Source of the DNA: Acinetobacter soli
GTDB lineage: Bacteria; Pseudomonadota; Gammaproteobacteria; Pseudomonadales; Moraxellaceae
NCBI RefSeq assembly: GCF_000760595.1
Contig: NZ_BBNM01000005.1
Location: forward strand, 186,001-250,000
Length of the DNA: 64,000 bases
Direction: 5' to 3'
Made by a program: the position numbers and the translations under genes. This document shows, piece by piece, positions 39,801 to 49,685 of the stretch. The stretch's first letter is position 1, and every line of letters starts with the position of its first letter. The notes beneath the pieces are model-generated. The model searched no databases, was not told the origin of the DNA, and worked only from the letters and a program-made list of their open reading frames with translations.

Positions 39801-41006
39801 TTAAATCATATTATTCATATTGACAATCGGTAGCATCACCGCAATCACAATCACCAAGACAATCGCAGCCATGAGAACGAGCATTAATGGCTCAAGCAAG
39901 GCCAGCATTGTCGAAATAAATGTAGACACTTCACGGTCTTGCATACTCGATGCGCGCTCCAGCATGCGATCCAGCTCGCCAGATGCTTCACCACTTCGAA
40001 TCATTTGTACCATCATTGGCGGGAAATAACCACAGCGCTCAAGCTGGGTAGCAAGGCTGCCACCCTCGGTCACTTTTTCTGCTGCCAAATTAATCGCATC
40101 TCGAATGACCCAGTTACTGCTGACAGCCGCACCGATACGTAGCGCATCTACCAAAGGTACGCCGGATCGAGTCAAAATCGACAGCGTACTTGCAAAACGT
40201 GCTGCGTTTATACCACGTGATAATTTACCAAATAATGGCAATCTGAGCGTTAAGCGATCAAACGCATAATGTCCTGCACTGGTTTTAAGAAAACGTACAA
40301 ACATCACAATACTCAAAAAGCCAATCACCAGCATAAACGGCCATGCCTGACGAATAAAATCACTGGCATTCATCAGCGCCACAGTAATCCACGGAAGTGC
40401 CTGTTTGCTCTGATCGAAGGTTTTCACAATATCTGGCACCACATAGGTCATGAGTCCCATCACAATCGCAAATGACATCAGCATTAAAATGATCGGATAA
40501 ATCATGGCCCCTTGTACTTTCTTTTGCATGGCAAAACGGTTTTCGGTGTAGTCCGAGAGCTGGTCTAAAATCAGATCCAAATGTCCAGATCGTTCTCCGG
40601 CCGCAATGGTCGCAATATATAAATCTGGAAAACGCCCCGACTGCTGCATACCTTGTGCTAGAGAATGCCCTTCTAGTACTTTAGAGCGCACCGACAACAA
40701 TAAATTTTGTACGTGGATTTTTTCACTTTGTTTGGCCACGGCTCTTAAGGCTTCTTCAAGCGGAATCGCAGCCGCCACCAACACGGAAAGCTGACGGGTC
40801 ATTAAGGCCAGATCATAGGCAGTAAATTTCTTTTGAAACCATGCACGCCCCTGTTGCTTGTCTTTTTTTTCTACGGGATCGACCAGAATGGGTGTCCATT
40901 CACGGTCACGGAGCTGCTGGCGAATTTGGCGCGCAGAATCGCCCTCCAAAACACCTTTGTGTTGTTTTCCAGCGGCATCAAGCGCCGTAAATTGATATGC
41001 AGGCAT
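39801..41006 (-). CDS. gspF: Type II secretion inner-membrane protein GspF
   Basis: A 401-residue inner-membrane platform protein of the type II secretion system. The N-terminal AYQFTALDAAGKQHKGVLEGDS and two GspF/PilC domains each carry membrane segments (around 165-190, 218-240 and 372-395). Motifs include TRQLSVLVAAAIPLEEAL and GERSGHLDLILDQL, with the second-domain equivalents SILTRSGVPLVDAL and GEASGELDRML. Same strand as gspG; divergent from priA. gspE is not in the window. Confidence 0.93.
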   Translation of the reverse strand: MPAYQFTALDAAGKQHKGVLEGDSARQIRQQLRDREWTPILVDPVEKKDKQQGRAWFQKKFTAYDLALMTRQLSVLVAAAIPLEEALRAVAKQSEKIHVQNLLLSVRSKVLEGHSLAQGMQQSGRFPDLYIATIAAGERSGHLDLILDQLSDYTENRFAMQKKVQGAMIYPIILMLMSFAIVMGLMTYVVPDIVKTFDQSKQALPWITVALMNASDFIRQAWPFMLVIGFLSIVMFVRFLKTSAGHYAFDRLTLRLPLFGKLSRGINAARFASTLSILTRSGVPLVDALRIGAAVSSNWVIRDAINLAAEKVTEGGSLATQLERCGYFPPMMVQMIRSGEASGELDRMLERASSMQDREVSTFISTMLALLEPLMLVLMAAIVLVIVIAVMLPIVNMNNMI

Positions 41007-41144
41007 GGTGGTATTTTAGTTTTTCCCAAAAAATCGTGTTGATGTAAATACGTCGTGTTAAATCTAGCATGCTTGATTAAGCACCTCAGACATGCTCAGT
41101 TTGAGTATAATGCGCAAGATGATCCATAGAGCGACTCCATCTTG

Positions 41145-43376
41145 ATGCACACTACGCCACCTCAGCCCCCTCAAGACATTTTCCGTGTTCGTGTGGCCGT
41201 TCCTGTGCATTTATACGATACCTTCGACTATAGCGTAAGCGCAGCAGATTATGAACAGGCAGCGATCGGTGCACGCGTTTTAGTCTCGTTTGGCCGTCAG
41301 ACACTGGTCGGTATGATTACTGAAAAACTGGCGCCTGATCTGCCACTCGATCCAAGATTTCAATTAAAACCGATTCAGGCTTTACTGGATCAATCACCGA
41401 TCTTAGACCAGAAAGTTTTAAAATTATTGACATGGTCGGCGCAATATTACCAATTTCCTCTAGGCGAAGTGATTCAAACGGCATTACCCGGTTTGCTACG
41501 TCAAGGCAAGGACGAGGATATCCTGACGCACATCTGGCGCATCGCGGCGCATCCCGACCCAGACGCAAAACTCAAGCGCTCGCTCAAACAGTTTGAAGCC
41601 TATCAAATTCTCAAGCTGCATCCAGCCGGCACTACTGAGACCATTTTAAATTTAAGCGGCGTCGATACCGCGACCCTTCGGGCTTTACAAAAAAAAGAAC
41701 TGGTGACTTGCACACAGGAAATCCAAGATTTCCGTCCCACGCCGGTACAATTGGCACAAATGCCATTAACTGCCAACCCTGACCAGCAGCATGCCATTGA
41801 ACGCGTTATGGCACATTTGCATGCCTACCGCGCCTTTTTACTCGATGGGCTAACCGGCAGCGGCAAAACCGAAGTGTATTTGCACATCATGCACGAGGTG
41901 CTCAAGCAAGGTAAACAGGTGCTGGTGCTGGTGCCTGAAATTGGTCTGACACCACAAACCATTGCCCGATTCAAATCCCGATTTCACTGTGATGTCGCGT
42001 TGCTGCATTCAGGTTTAAACGATTCCACGCGCTTACAGGCTTGGCAACAGGCCAAAATGGGCAAAGCCTCAATTATTTTGGGCACGCGTTCTGCAATTTT
42101 TACTCCTTTACCGCATTTGGGATTGATCATTTTAGATGAAGAGCATGATCTTTCTTTTAAGCAGCAAGAAGGCTTTCGCTATCATGCACGCGATGTGGCA
42201 CTGTATCGTGCGCATCTGGAAAATTGTCCGATTATTCTTGGCTCTGCCACGCCTAGTATCGACAGTTATCATCTGGTCGAACAAAACAAACTTGAATTAC
42301 TTGAGTTAAATCAACGTGCCGGCTTGGCATTAATGCCTAAAGTACACCTGATCGACTTAAAAGTAGCCAAAAAGCAGCACGGATTGAGCCAAAAGCTGAT
42401 CGAGCAAATCCAGCACACCCTCAAGCGCCAAGAACAAGTCCTGATTTTTTTAAACCGACGTGGCTATGCCCCCGTACTGGTCTGCGAAAGTTGCGGCTGG
42501 CAAGCCAATTGTCCACATTGCGACGCACATTTTACCGTACATACCCAACCCTATACCTATCTGCACTGTCACCACTGTGGCACTATTCAGCGCATGCCAG
42601 AGGCGTGTTTGGCCTGCAATCACCCAACCTTAAAAACCTTGGGCATGGGCACTGCCAAAGTCGAAGCGCATTTGACCGAACTCTTTCCTGAGCATGATGT
42701 GATTCGGGTTGATCGTGACAGTACCAGCCGAGTCGGCAGCTGGCAAAAAATTTATGACCGAATCCAGCAAAACAAGCCGATGATCTTACTCGGAACCCAA
42801 ATGCTGGCCAAGGGTCATCACTTTCCGTTTGTGACCTTGGTGGCGATTTTAGATATCGATGCCGGCTTACTGAGTGTCGATGTCCGTGCGCCAGAACGCA
42901 CCGCTCAATTGATTGTTCAAGTTTCGGGACGGGCTGGTCGCGGTGAACATAAAGGCGAAGTGTATCTACAAACCCTGCGCCCCGATCATCCAATGCTAAC
43001 AACGCTGATTGAAAAAGATTATCGTGCCGTTGCCGCGGAAATACTCAATGAACGTCGGGTGGCGTTGTTGCCCCCTTATCGCTATAGCGTGTTGATCCGC
43101 TGTGAATCCAAAGATCGTGAATACAGTCAGGCGTTTTTACAACAAGCCGCAGCGCGTTTCTTACAACAGGCAGGCAGTGTGGCCGATATCTGGGGGCCTA
43201 TTCCCGCGCCAATGGAACGAAAAGCAGGACGTTATCGGGCACATATGGTGATTTTGGCGCAAGATCGGGCGCGCTTACATTTCTTTTTACGTTCTTGGTG
43301 GGCCGATACCGTACAGCAACCGCGCCAGCATCAATTACGGCTTTCGATTGATGTCGATCCGCAAGAATTTAGCTGA
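41145..43376 (+). CDS. priA: Primosomal protein N' (replication restart helicase PriA)
   Basis: 3'-5' helicase that reloads the replisome at collapsed forks, often after RecBCD repair. 743 residues. The Walker A motif is DGLTGSGKTEVY, the DEEH box is ILDEEHDLSFKQ, and the later helicase motifs include LGTQMLAKGHHFP and QVSGRAGRG. The zinc region has four CXXC-like pairs (CESCGWQANCPHC, CHHCGTIQRMPEACLAC). The N-terminal DNA-binding domain opens VRVAVPVHLYDTFDYSV. ATG at 41145 chosen over the preceding TTG. Confidence 0.95.
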   Translation: MHTTPPQPPQDIFRVRVAVPVHLYDTFDYSVSAADYEQAAIGARVLVSFGRQTLVGMITEKLAPDLPLDPRFQLKPIQALLDQSPILDQKVLKLLTWSAQYYQFPLGEVIQTALPGLLRQGKDEDILTHIWRIAAHPDPDAKLKRSLKQFEAYQILKLHPAGTTETILNLSGVDTATLRALQKKELVTCTQEIQDFRPTPVQLAQMPLTANPDQQHAIERVMAHLHAYRAFLLDGLTGSGKTEVYLHIMHEVLKQGKQVLVLVPEIGLTPQTIARFKSRFHCDVALLHSGLNDSTRLQAWQQAKMGKASIILGTRSAIFTPLPHLGLIILDEEHDLSFKQQEGFRYHARDVALYRAHLENCPIILGSATPSIDSYHLVEQNKLELLELNQRAGLALMPKVHLIDLKVAKKQHGLSQKLIEQIQHTLKRQEQVLIFLNRRGYAPVLVCESCGWQANCPHCDAHFTVHTQPYTYLHCHHCGTIQRMPEACLACNHPTLKTLGMGTAKVEAHLTELFPEHDVIRVDRDSTSRVGSWQKIYDRIQQNKPMILLGTQMLAKGHHFPFVTLVAILDIDAGLLSVDVRAPERTAQLIVQVSGRAGRGEHKGEVYLQTLRPDHPMLTTLIEKDYRAVAAEILNERRVALLPPYRYSVLIRCESKDREYSQAFLQQAAARFLQQAGSVADIWGPIPAPMERKAGRYRAHMVILAQDRARLHFFLRSWWADTVQQPRQHQLRLSIDVDPQEFS

Positions 43377-43448
43377 TGGCTTAATGTTCATGGCTGAAAA
43401 TGCTAGAGTTAAACCTTCATTTAGCCCCCAACGCATTCAGAGTTTTCT

Positions 43449-45290
43449 ATGTCACTGTTGCTACAAATCACGATTTTTCTCGGTGCCGCATTACTCCTGG
43501 TGCCGCTAGGTAAACGTTTTGGTATTGCAACCGTCATTGGCTATCTGTTGACCGGTATTGTACTGGGTCCGCATGTTCTGAATGTTGCAACCGATGCCAA
43601 AGCCATCATGCATATGGCTGAATTTGGCGTCATTTTACTGATGTTTATTATTGGGCTTGAGCTACGCCCGCAGCGCTTGTGGCAAATGCGTCACTCGATT
43701 TTTGTGATGGGCAGTACGCAGGTTATTCTGACTGGCATGGTGTTAATGGGGCTGGTGTTTTTGGTCTTTAAGCAATCGGTGACCAGTAGTTTTATCATCG
43801 GATTTGCGCTGGCGCTGTCTTCGACCGCGTTTGTGCTGCAATTGCTGGCAGAAAAGCAGCAACTCAACACCACTTATGGTCAGCAGTCCTTTTCTATTTT
43901 GCTGTTTCAAGATATCGCAGCCATCCCTCTTTTAGCTGTTATTCCACTTTTGACCGGTAGTTCGACTACGCACCATGGTATTGCCTACTTCGCTGCGATT
44001 TTAGCCACCTTTAGCGGCTTATTTCTATTTAGCCGTTTTGTGATGCGGCCCTTTTTTCGTTTTGTTGCCAAAAGTGGTGCGACAGAGCTGATTACCGCAG
44101 TGGGCTTGTTCATTGTGCTGGGCGTGGTGCAATTGATGGAAATTTTAGGTATCAGCACTACACTTGGCGCATTTTTGACAGGTGTTCTGCTGGCAGACTC
44201 AGAGTTTCGTCATGAACTTGAAGCCAGCATCGCTCCTTTTAAAGACTTGCTCTTGGGGCTGTTCTTCATGACAGTGGGCATGACCGCACAACTGACGCTC
44301 ATGCTGCATATGCCAGAAATCATTATTGGTTCGGCACTTGCACTGATTGTGATAAAGGGCGTGTTACTGATGGGTATCGCTCGTTACTTTAAATACAAGT
44401 GGAACAACAGCCTGATGCTGGCAGCCTGTTTGGCTCAAGGGGGTGAGTTTGCATTTGTGGTGCTGAGCGTTGCACAAAGCGAGCAGGTTTTGACTCAGGC
44501 CATTGTTCAGCCTGTGGTGCTGATTGTCACCTTGTCGATGGTGCTTACGCCACTCTTTTACGCCTTGATTCAGCATGTTGTTATACCGAGACTGCAACAG
44601 GACACCACGCCAGAATTTGACGAAATTCCAGATCAGTCACCCCCTATGATTATTGCGGGCTTTGGTCGTTTTGGCCAAATTATCGCTCGAAATGCACGTA
44701 TCAATCAGATTGCCTTTACTGCCATCGACAACAATTTACAGCAGATTGATTTTGTCCGACGTTATGGTGGCACCTTATACTATGGTGATACCACCGAACC
44801 AGAAATTTTACGTGCTGCGGGTATCGAAAAGGCGCAGGTCTTTGTTTTGGCAATTGATGACGTTGAAGACAGCATGAATGCTGCACGCCATATTCGCTTG
44901 AACTATCCCGATATTCATTTGCTGGTTCGTGCCCGAGATCGGCACCATGTGCATTTATTGCGTGATCTGGGCGTAAGGCACATCTGGCGTGAAACGTATT
45001 TATCGTCTTTGGGCATGGCACATCGGGCGCTTAATCTATTGGGGCTGTCAGAGCAGCAAGCCAGTCAAAATATTCAAGTGTTCCGTGATTATGATGAACA
45101 GTTGCTGGAGCAGCAGCAAAGCATCTATCACGACGAACAGAAAGTTTTTGAAACACATCGCAATGCAATGGCTGAACTTGAACACCTCTTCGACAGTGAT
45201 CAACGCCATCAAGATGAATACCCCGAACACAATCGTGAAAACAGACACGAAAATCATCGTATTGATGTTACACAAGATGATCGTCACTGA
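43449..45290 (+). CDS. CPA2-family cation:proton antiporter, KefB/KefC-like
   Basis: A 613-residue potassium/proton antiporter. About twelve or thirteen membrane helices occupy residues 1-380 (GYLLTGIVLGPHVL, GVILLMFIIGLELRP, LFQDIAAIPLLAVIPLL), followed by a TrkA-N/RCK NAD-binding domain at about 395-515 (MIIAGFGRFGQIIARNA, YYGDTTEPEILRAAGI). The last 60 residues are hydrophilic and rich in His, Asp, Glu and Gln. KefB and KefC are gated by glutathione adducts; no kefF/kefG partner is adjacent, so such control is uncertain. Confidence 0.88.
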   Translation: MSLLLQITIFLGAALLLVPLGKRFGIATVIGYLLTGIVLGPHVLNVATDAKAIMHMAEFGVILLMFIIGLELRPQRLWQMRHSIFVMGSTQVILTGMVLMGLVFLVFKQSVTSSFIIGFALALSSTAFVLQLLAEKQQLNTTYGQQSFSILLFQDIAAIPLLAVIPLLTGSSTTHHGIAYFAAILATFSGLFLFSRFVMRPFFRFVAKSGATELITAVGLFIVLGVVQLMEILGISTTLGAFLTGVLLADSEFRHELEASIAPFKDLLLGLFFMTVGMTAQLTLMLHMPEIIIGSALALIVIKGVLLMGIARYFKYKWNNSLMLAACLAQGGEFAFVVLSVAQSEQVLTQAIVQPVVLIVTLSMVLTPLFYALIQHVVIPRLQQDTTPEFDEIPDQSPPMIIAGFGRFGQIIARNARINQIAFTAIDNNLQQIDFVRRYGGTLYYGDTTEPEILRAAGIEKAQVFVLAIDDVEDSMNAARHIRLNYPDIHLLVRARDRHHVHLLRDLGVRHIWRETYLSSLGMAHRALNLLGLSEQQASQNIQVFRDYDEQLLEQQQSIYHDEQKVFETHRNAMAELEHLFDSDQRHQDEYPEHNRENRHENHRIDVTQDDRH

Positions 45291-45340
45291 CTTGTGTTTT
45301 ACAATATTGACACCATTAAGACAGGGTTATGGAGAAAAAT

Positions 45341-46216
45341 ATGTCTGATTTACGCCAACGCTTTTTTATTGAGGACTGCCCTGTTCGTGGAGAAGTCGTA
45401 CATTTAGAAGAAGCATTACAAACCATTTTGGCTCAACGTCCCTATCAACCTGCTGTGCAGGTGTTGCTTGGGGAAATGTTAAGCGCAACGGCACTTTTGG
45501 CCAGTACCCTCAAAATCAAAGGTCGTATCAGTTTACAAATTCAGGCCTCAGGCACGTTTCGCTGGGGAATGGCCGAGTGCAACCATTTGGGTGAAGTGCG
45601 TGCTTTGGCAGACTATGAAAATGATCCACATTTTGAGCATGCACAAGACAGTAGCGTGGTACTGAGCACACTGCAAAATCCAGTGCTGTTTATTAATATT
45701 GAGCCAGAATTTGGTGAGCGCTATCAAGGGATCGTACCGCTCGATCAGCCAACCCTCGCAGGCTGCCTGATGCAGTACTACGACTTGTCGGCCCAGATTC
45801 CAACACATATCGTGCTGGCCACGACCGCCGAGCGTTCGGGTGGCTTACTCATTCAGCTGTTGCCGCGTAACAACGAAGAAGAGCAACAACTGATTGATGA
45901 AGACATCTGGCCACGCCTGATCATGCTCACAGGAACGCTCAAAGCAGACGAATTAACCGATTTGCCAGCCAATGAAATTTTGTACCGTTTGTACAACGAA
46001 GAGCAAGTACGCCTGCCTGAGCAAGAGCAGCTGAAGTTTGGCTGTACCTGTTCAAAAGAACGCTGTGCGGCTGCCCTGCAACAGATCGGGGTAGATGCGG
46101 TACGTGAAACATTGGCTGAACAAAATCCAATACAGATGGATTGTCAATTCTGCCAAGCCCGCTATACCTTTACCGCAGAAGAGGCTTTAGGCCTGTTTGG
46201 TGAACATCTCAGCTAA
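45341..46216 (+). CDS. hslO: Redox-regulated chaperone Hsp33
   Basis: Holdase chaperone turned on by oxidation. 291 residues from the chosen ATG. The four redox-switch cysteines are visible near the C-terminus as FGCTCSKERC (CXC) and MDCQFCQARY (CXXC). The N-terminal domain has the usual QRFFIEDCPVRGE and ATALLASTLKIKGR. The ATG at 45341 has GGAG about 7 nt upstream; the ATG four codons earlier would contain that ribosome site in its coding region. Confidence 0.95.
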   Translation: MSDLRQRFFIEDCPVRGEVVHLEEALQTILAQRPYQPAVQVLLGEMLSATALLASTLKIKGRISLQIQASGTFRWGMAECNHLGEVRALADYENDPHFEHAQDSSVVLSTLQNPVLFINIEPEFGERYQGIVPLDQPTLAGCLMQYYDLSAQIPTHIVLATTAERSGGLLIQLLPRNNEEEQQLIDEDIWPRLIMLTGTLKADELTDLPANEILYRLYNEEQVRLPEQEQLKFGCTCSKERCAAALQQIGVDAVRETLAEQNPIQMDCQFCQARYTFTAEEALGLFGEHLS

Positions 46217-46280
46217 ATACACAGATCAACGCAGACGCATTTTCTAGCGATCTGGATGTTGTGATGGCTTGGTTTAAACA

Positions 46281-46317
46281 AACCTGAATCGTCTTTGAAG
46301 ATGATTCGGGTTTTTTA
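46281..46317 (+). terminator. Intrinsic terminator after hslO
   Basis: AACCTGAATC pairs with GATTCGGGTT (one G-U), extended by an imperfect inner stem, and is followed by T6. Confidence 0.75.
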
Positions 46318-46416
46318 TTGCCAAAACCCAACAGTTTCATATTACAGATGACTTGAATTGAATGAGTAAATCGCCGTATAACACAGTATAAGTCACTTAT
46401 AATTAAGACACCGTAC

Positions 46417-47358
46417 ATGGCCAAGAACTATTATGAAACGCTCGGTGTTTCGCGAGATGCGACACCTGAAGAGATTAAAAAAAGCTATCGAAAGCTGGCA
46501 CGCAAGTATCACCCCGATGTGAGTAAGGAGCCAGATGCCGAGGCGCAAATGCAAGCGCTGAATATTGCCTATGACACGCTAAGTGATGCTGAAAAAAAAG
46601 CAGAGTACGATCAGCAACTTGATTATCCTCAAGGCTTTTCTGGTTTTGGGCAAGGTGCTCAAGGCAGTGCGGGTTTTGATGATGGACCATTTTACCAGCA
46701 AGGTCAGGGCGCTGACTTTAGTGGCTTTGAAGACTTATTCGGTCGTTTTGGTGCAGGCTTTGGTGGTGCCAATCACCAATATCAGCGTCAGACGCACCGC
46801 TTTCGTGGTGAAGATCAACATGCACGAATCGAGGTAGATATTGAAGTGGCTTACCATGGCAGTACTCAAAATCTCACCTTACAAATTCCAACTTTAAATG
46901 CTTATGGCGAGGCAGAAGTACAGCGTAAAACCTTGCAAGTGAAAATCCCCAAAGGCATGAAAGAAGGCCAGCAAATTCGCTTGAATGGTCAGGGCCAAGC
47001 TGGGATAAACGGTGGTGAAAATGGCGACTTATACCTCGAAATTCACTACAAAAATACCCCACAAATGCATGTTGAGGGTGCTGATGTTTATCTCACAGTC
47101 GATGTGGCACCGTGGGAAGCAGCACTTGGGCAAAAAATTGAGGTTCAAACTCCAAGTGGTCGCGTTAGTGTCAATGTACCGAAAAATTCCAAAACTGGTC
47201 AGCAGTTGCGTTTAAAAGACAAAGGGATTCCCAATAAAACGCCCGGACATTTGTATTTATTGATCAATCTGGTTTTACCCGAAGCACAGACCGAAGCCCA
47301 ACACAGCGCCTATGAAGCACTTGCTCAGGCATTTTCTTCATTTCAACCCCGTCGATAA
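46417..47358 (+). CDS. cbpA: DnaJ-class co-chaperone / curved DNA-binding protein CbpA
   Basis: A 313-residue J-domain protein. The J domain (1-70) contains the HPD motif in KYHPDVSKEPD. A Gly/Phe-rich linker runs from about 75 to 125 (repeated GFG, GFSG, GQG). Two C-terminal substrate-binding domains follow (IPKGMKEGQQIRLNGQG; RLKDKGIPNK). It lacks the DnaJ zinc fingers, which fits CbpA. The next gene encodes a CbpM-like modulator 11 bp downstream, forming the usual operon. Confidence 0.93.
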   Translation: MAKNYYETLGVSRDATPEEIKKSYRKLARKYHPDVSKEPDAEAQMQALNIAYDTLSDAEKKAEYDQQLDYPQGFSGFGQGAQGSAGFDDGPFYQQGQGADFSGFEDLFGRFGAGFGGANHQYQRQTHRFRGEDQHARIEVDIEVAYHGSTQNLTLQIPTLNAYGEAEVQRKTLQVKIPKGMKEGQQIRLNGQGQAGINGGENGDLYLEIHYKNTPQMHVEGADVYLTVDVAPWEAALGQKIEVQTPSGRVSVNVPKNSKTGQQLRLKDKGIPNKTPGHLYLLINLVLPEAQTEAQHSAYEALAQAFSSFQPRR

Positions 47359-47369
47359 GGAGCCAGCTC

Positions 47370-47729
47370 ATGTCTAAAATTCATTATGTGGAAGTGATTT
47401 GTCAGAATGAGACCACCGCCGAGATTATCGATGAGCAACGCGGACTCAATTTACAGCAGTTTGCACAGGTCTGTGGTCAAAGCCCAGAATGGGTGCTGCA
47501 ATTGATTGACTATGATATTTTGCTGGTGGGACATCCCGATCAACATCAGTTTTTGGGAGAGGATGTCGCACGGGCGCGCAGAGCCTATCGTTTGCAACGT
47601 GACTTTGATGCCAGTTTATCGGCGGTGGCACTGATGCTGGACTTACTTGATGAAGTACAACAGTTGCGCCATGCTGTCCGGCATCTGACGCCTCCTTCAG
47701 ACCAGCAAACAAACCGTCATGAATGCTGA
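47370..47729 (+). CDS. cbpM: Chaperone modulator CbpM-like protein
   Basis: A 119-residue MerR-like helical protein that in E. coli binds the CbpA J domain and blocks its activity. Seen: [26 protein letters not shown] and the [15 protein letters not shown] coiled C-terminus. AAGGAG lies before the ATG. The last 13 bp overlap the convergent crcB gene. Confidence 0.88.
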   Translation: MSKIHYVEVICQNETTAEIIDEQRGLNLQQFAQVCGQSPEWVLQLIDYDILLVGHPDQHQFLGEDVARARRAYRLQRDFDASLSAVALMLDLLDEVQQLRHAVRHLTPPSDQQTNRHEC

Positions 47730-48106
47730 CTGATCCACTGATAGCTGAGTAAACCAAGTACCGTACAAAGGAGTGATCCCAGCACATGAATCAAGATCAG
47801 GCCAATCGCCCAGCTGTATTTTTGCTGCTGAAGCAGATCGATTACTTCGGCAGAAAAGGTCGAAAATGTGGTCAATGCGCCGCAAAAGCCTGTAATAATA
47901 AATAACTTATAATTGGCACTGATCTGCGCATGTGCAAAAAAGGCGATGGCATAGCCGATAATAAAGCCGCCAACCAGATTGACCAGAATGGTGCCTAAAG
48001 GGAAATGCTGTAAAGTCGGATTAAATTTAAGCCCAACGAACCAGCGAATCCATGCACCAAGCACAGCGCCACAAGCAATTGAGAGTAAAGATGAGTACAT
48101 CGGCAT
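47717..48106 (-). CDS. crcB: Fluoride channel CrcB/Fluc
   Basis: A 129-residue four-helix membrane protein that exports fluoride as an antiparallel dimer. Family motifs are [10 protein letters not shown] at the N-terminus, [19 protein letters not shown] (the conserved Asn) and the polar track [14 protein letters not shown] (Phe-box and Na+/F- site). GGAG lies 8 nt before the ATG. A fluoride riboswitch-like element lies about 65 nt upstream, which supports both the function and its regulation. Confidence 0.95.
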   Translation of the reverse strand: MPMYSSLLSIACGAVLGAWIRWFVGLKFNPTLQHFPLGTILVNLVGGFIIGYAIAFFAHAQISANYKLFIITGFCGALTTFSTFSAEVIDLLQQQKYSWAIGLILIHVLGSLLCTVLGLLSYQWISQHS

Positions 48107-48167
48107 GCTCCAATATTTTTTTCATGCAGAGCACGCACAATATGCCTACGCCCCTGCTGAAAAGAGG

Positions 48168-48228
48168 TAACGTAGACATCATTAGCCAGAATGGCGGTTT
48201 TTGCGAGGAGGAATGTCATCTCCTGTGT
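48168..48228 (-). promoter_or_regulatory. Fluoride (crcB-type) riboswitch
   Basis: On the minus strand the leader reads GGAGATGACATTCCTCC, then AAAACCGCCATTCTGGC, then TAATGATGTCTACG. This matches the fluoride aptamer plan: GGnGAUG...UUCnCC, the ...AAnCnGCC...GGC hairpin, and the closing GAUG..CUAC strand. GACAT can pair with ATGTC. It lies upstream of crcB. A possible expression platform follows: CTACG..CCTC could instead pair with GGGGCGTAG at 48154-48146. Confidence 0.87.
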
Positions 48229-48290
48229 GCTCAGTTTAGTCTAATCTTGGCTTGATGTGAAGCAGTTGCGCCAAGCCTCTTCAAGCGGTT

Positions 48291-49514
48291 TTATTTCAAT
48301 TTGGTTATTTTTTCAACTTCTTTCAGGGTTTGTTTGATGGGTTCATAATCTAGAAACCAGAACAAATTCATATTACGCTGCCGTTTTTGATGTGCCAGCA
48401 TTTCAATGACGCTTTTTTCACCACGCCCCACCAAATGCTGTCGATAAAAGTAATACAAAAGCAAAAGTGTGCTGAGCAACATCGCCGCCAGCATCATCCA
48501 GAATCCTTCGGGAGATTTTAAGCCCGGAATAAACTCAAAATTCATACCATATACGCCGGTTAGAAGCGTCAATGGCGCAAAAACGGCGGTAATAATGGCC
48601 AAGATCCGCATATTTTCGTTGGTTTGATTGGCAATCGCATTAAAATGCAAATCGATGGCCGACTGAATTGCGGCACGTAATCTGGAGGTGTGTTTTTGCG
48701 TGCGCTCAATATGACTCACCAGATCGTTCATCCTAACCAATAGTAAATCTGGCGATTCCGAGGCGTGTTGACCCATCAGATGATGATAATTTTCGACCAG
48801 TTCGTCTCGTAGCTCCTGTAAAGTTTCAATCTGCTCTTCACACAAATTTTCGACTTGCTGAAATGCCATGTTTTCTTGAAACAACTGTGGCCATTGATGA
48901 AATCGTTTACGCCCCTGCAACAGCTCACGCTGCCAGTGTTCGACCCGACGCGTGAGCGGTGTACGCAAATCCAGATAGGCATCAATCATGCTATTGAGCA
49001 TGCGCAGGGTTAAATCGATCGGTGTCGAAGGCAACTTGCGTGGCTTGTTTTGATCACTGATATCGCGCTGTACAATCTGTTCATAACGCTGCACATAGGC
49101 ATCCATCGCCTTATTGCCTGTCTCACGGATACTGATCAGCACGTCTTGCGAGATGATAAAACTGATCGGGGTTGTGGCCAGACCGAATATACTTTCATGT
49201 ACTTCTCCGGTCACTTCGCTGTTGCTGATCTGATCGTCAGGCGTAATGATTTTACGAAAAATCAATAAATCATAATCGTCCATCGTGTCAAATGCACATG
49301 GATGATCGATATTTAAGATATCGCGAATATGAAATTCGTTAATAGAGAGACGAGTCAGGCCATTGATATTTTTTTGCCATTCCTCGGTTTGCATCACCAC
49401 ATCTTCACGAATGCAATCGATCCACATAAATGCCAGATGATGCTCGTCCTGAACCTGTTGGCTAATAAAGGCATACTGTTCAGCAGCATGCTTATAAACA
49501 TAATAAATTTGCAT
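48291..49514 (-). CDS. CorA-family divalent metal channel (CorA/ZntB-like)
   Basis: A 407-residue magnesium/zinc transport protein. A large acidic cytosolic domain with long helices (about 1-335) is followed by two C-terminal membrane helices. The signature after the first helix is YGMNFEFIPG (GMN), and the extracellular loop continues into WMMLAAMLLSTLLLLYYFY. A basic tail of about 45 residues follows the last helix. The family transports Mg2+, Co2+ or Zn2+; which one is not clear from the sequence. Stand-alone gene upstream of crcB on the same strand. Confidence 0.88.
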   Translation of the reverse strand: MQIYYVYKHAAEQYAFISQQVQDEHHLAFMWIDCIREDVVMQTEEWQKNINGLTRLSINEFHIRDILNIDHPCAFDTMDDYDLLIFRKIITPDDQISNSEVTGEVHESIFGLATTPISFIISQDVLISIRETGNKAMDAYVQRYEQIVQRDISDQNKPRKLPSTPIDLTLRMLNSMIDAYLDLRTPLTRRVEHWQRELLQGRKRFHQWPQLFQENMAFQQVENLCEEQIETLQELRDELVENYHHLMGQHASESPDLLLVRMNDLVSHIERTQKHTSRLRAAIQSAIDLHFNAIANQTNENMRILAIITAVFAPLTLLTGVYGMNFEFIPGLKSPEGFWMMLAAMLLSTLLLLYYFYRQHLVGRGEKSVIEMLAHQKRQRNMNLFWFLDYEPIKQTLKEVEKITKLK

Positions 49515-49635
49515 GTGTACCCGTATTTTCGATGCGGTGTGGCATAGGTTGATGGTACTAAATCTAGCTTAAAATACTCAATGAAAAATGTACCCGAGTA
49601 TTTGCCAGCGCTTCATTTATGTTGTGACTTGCCAT

Positions 49636-49663
49636 AAAAAAGTCCGCCGAAGCGGACTTTTTT
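49636..49663 (-). terminator. Intrinsic terminator after pnp
   Basis: A 12-bp stem (AAAAAAGTCCGC / GCGGACTTTTTT) with CGAA loop. A T6 run ends the hairpin on the minus strand, 23 bp after the pnp stop. Confidence 0.9.
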
Positions 49664-49685
49664 AATCATGTAACAGATTTAAAAC

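Noticed and set aside
47717..47729. Possible frameshift because cbpM and crcB overlap
   Set aside because: A 13-bp convergent overlap of two intact, full-length genes; no disruption of either product.
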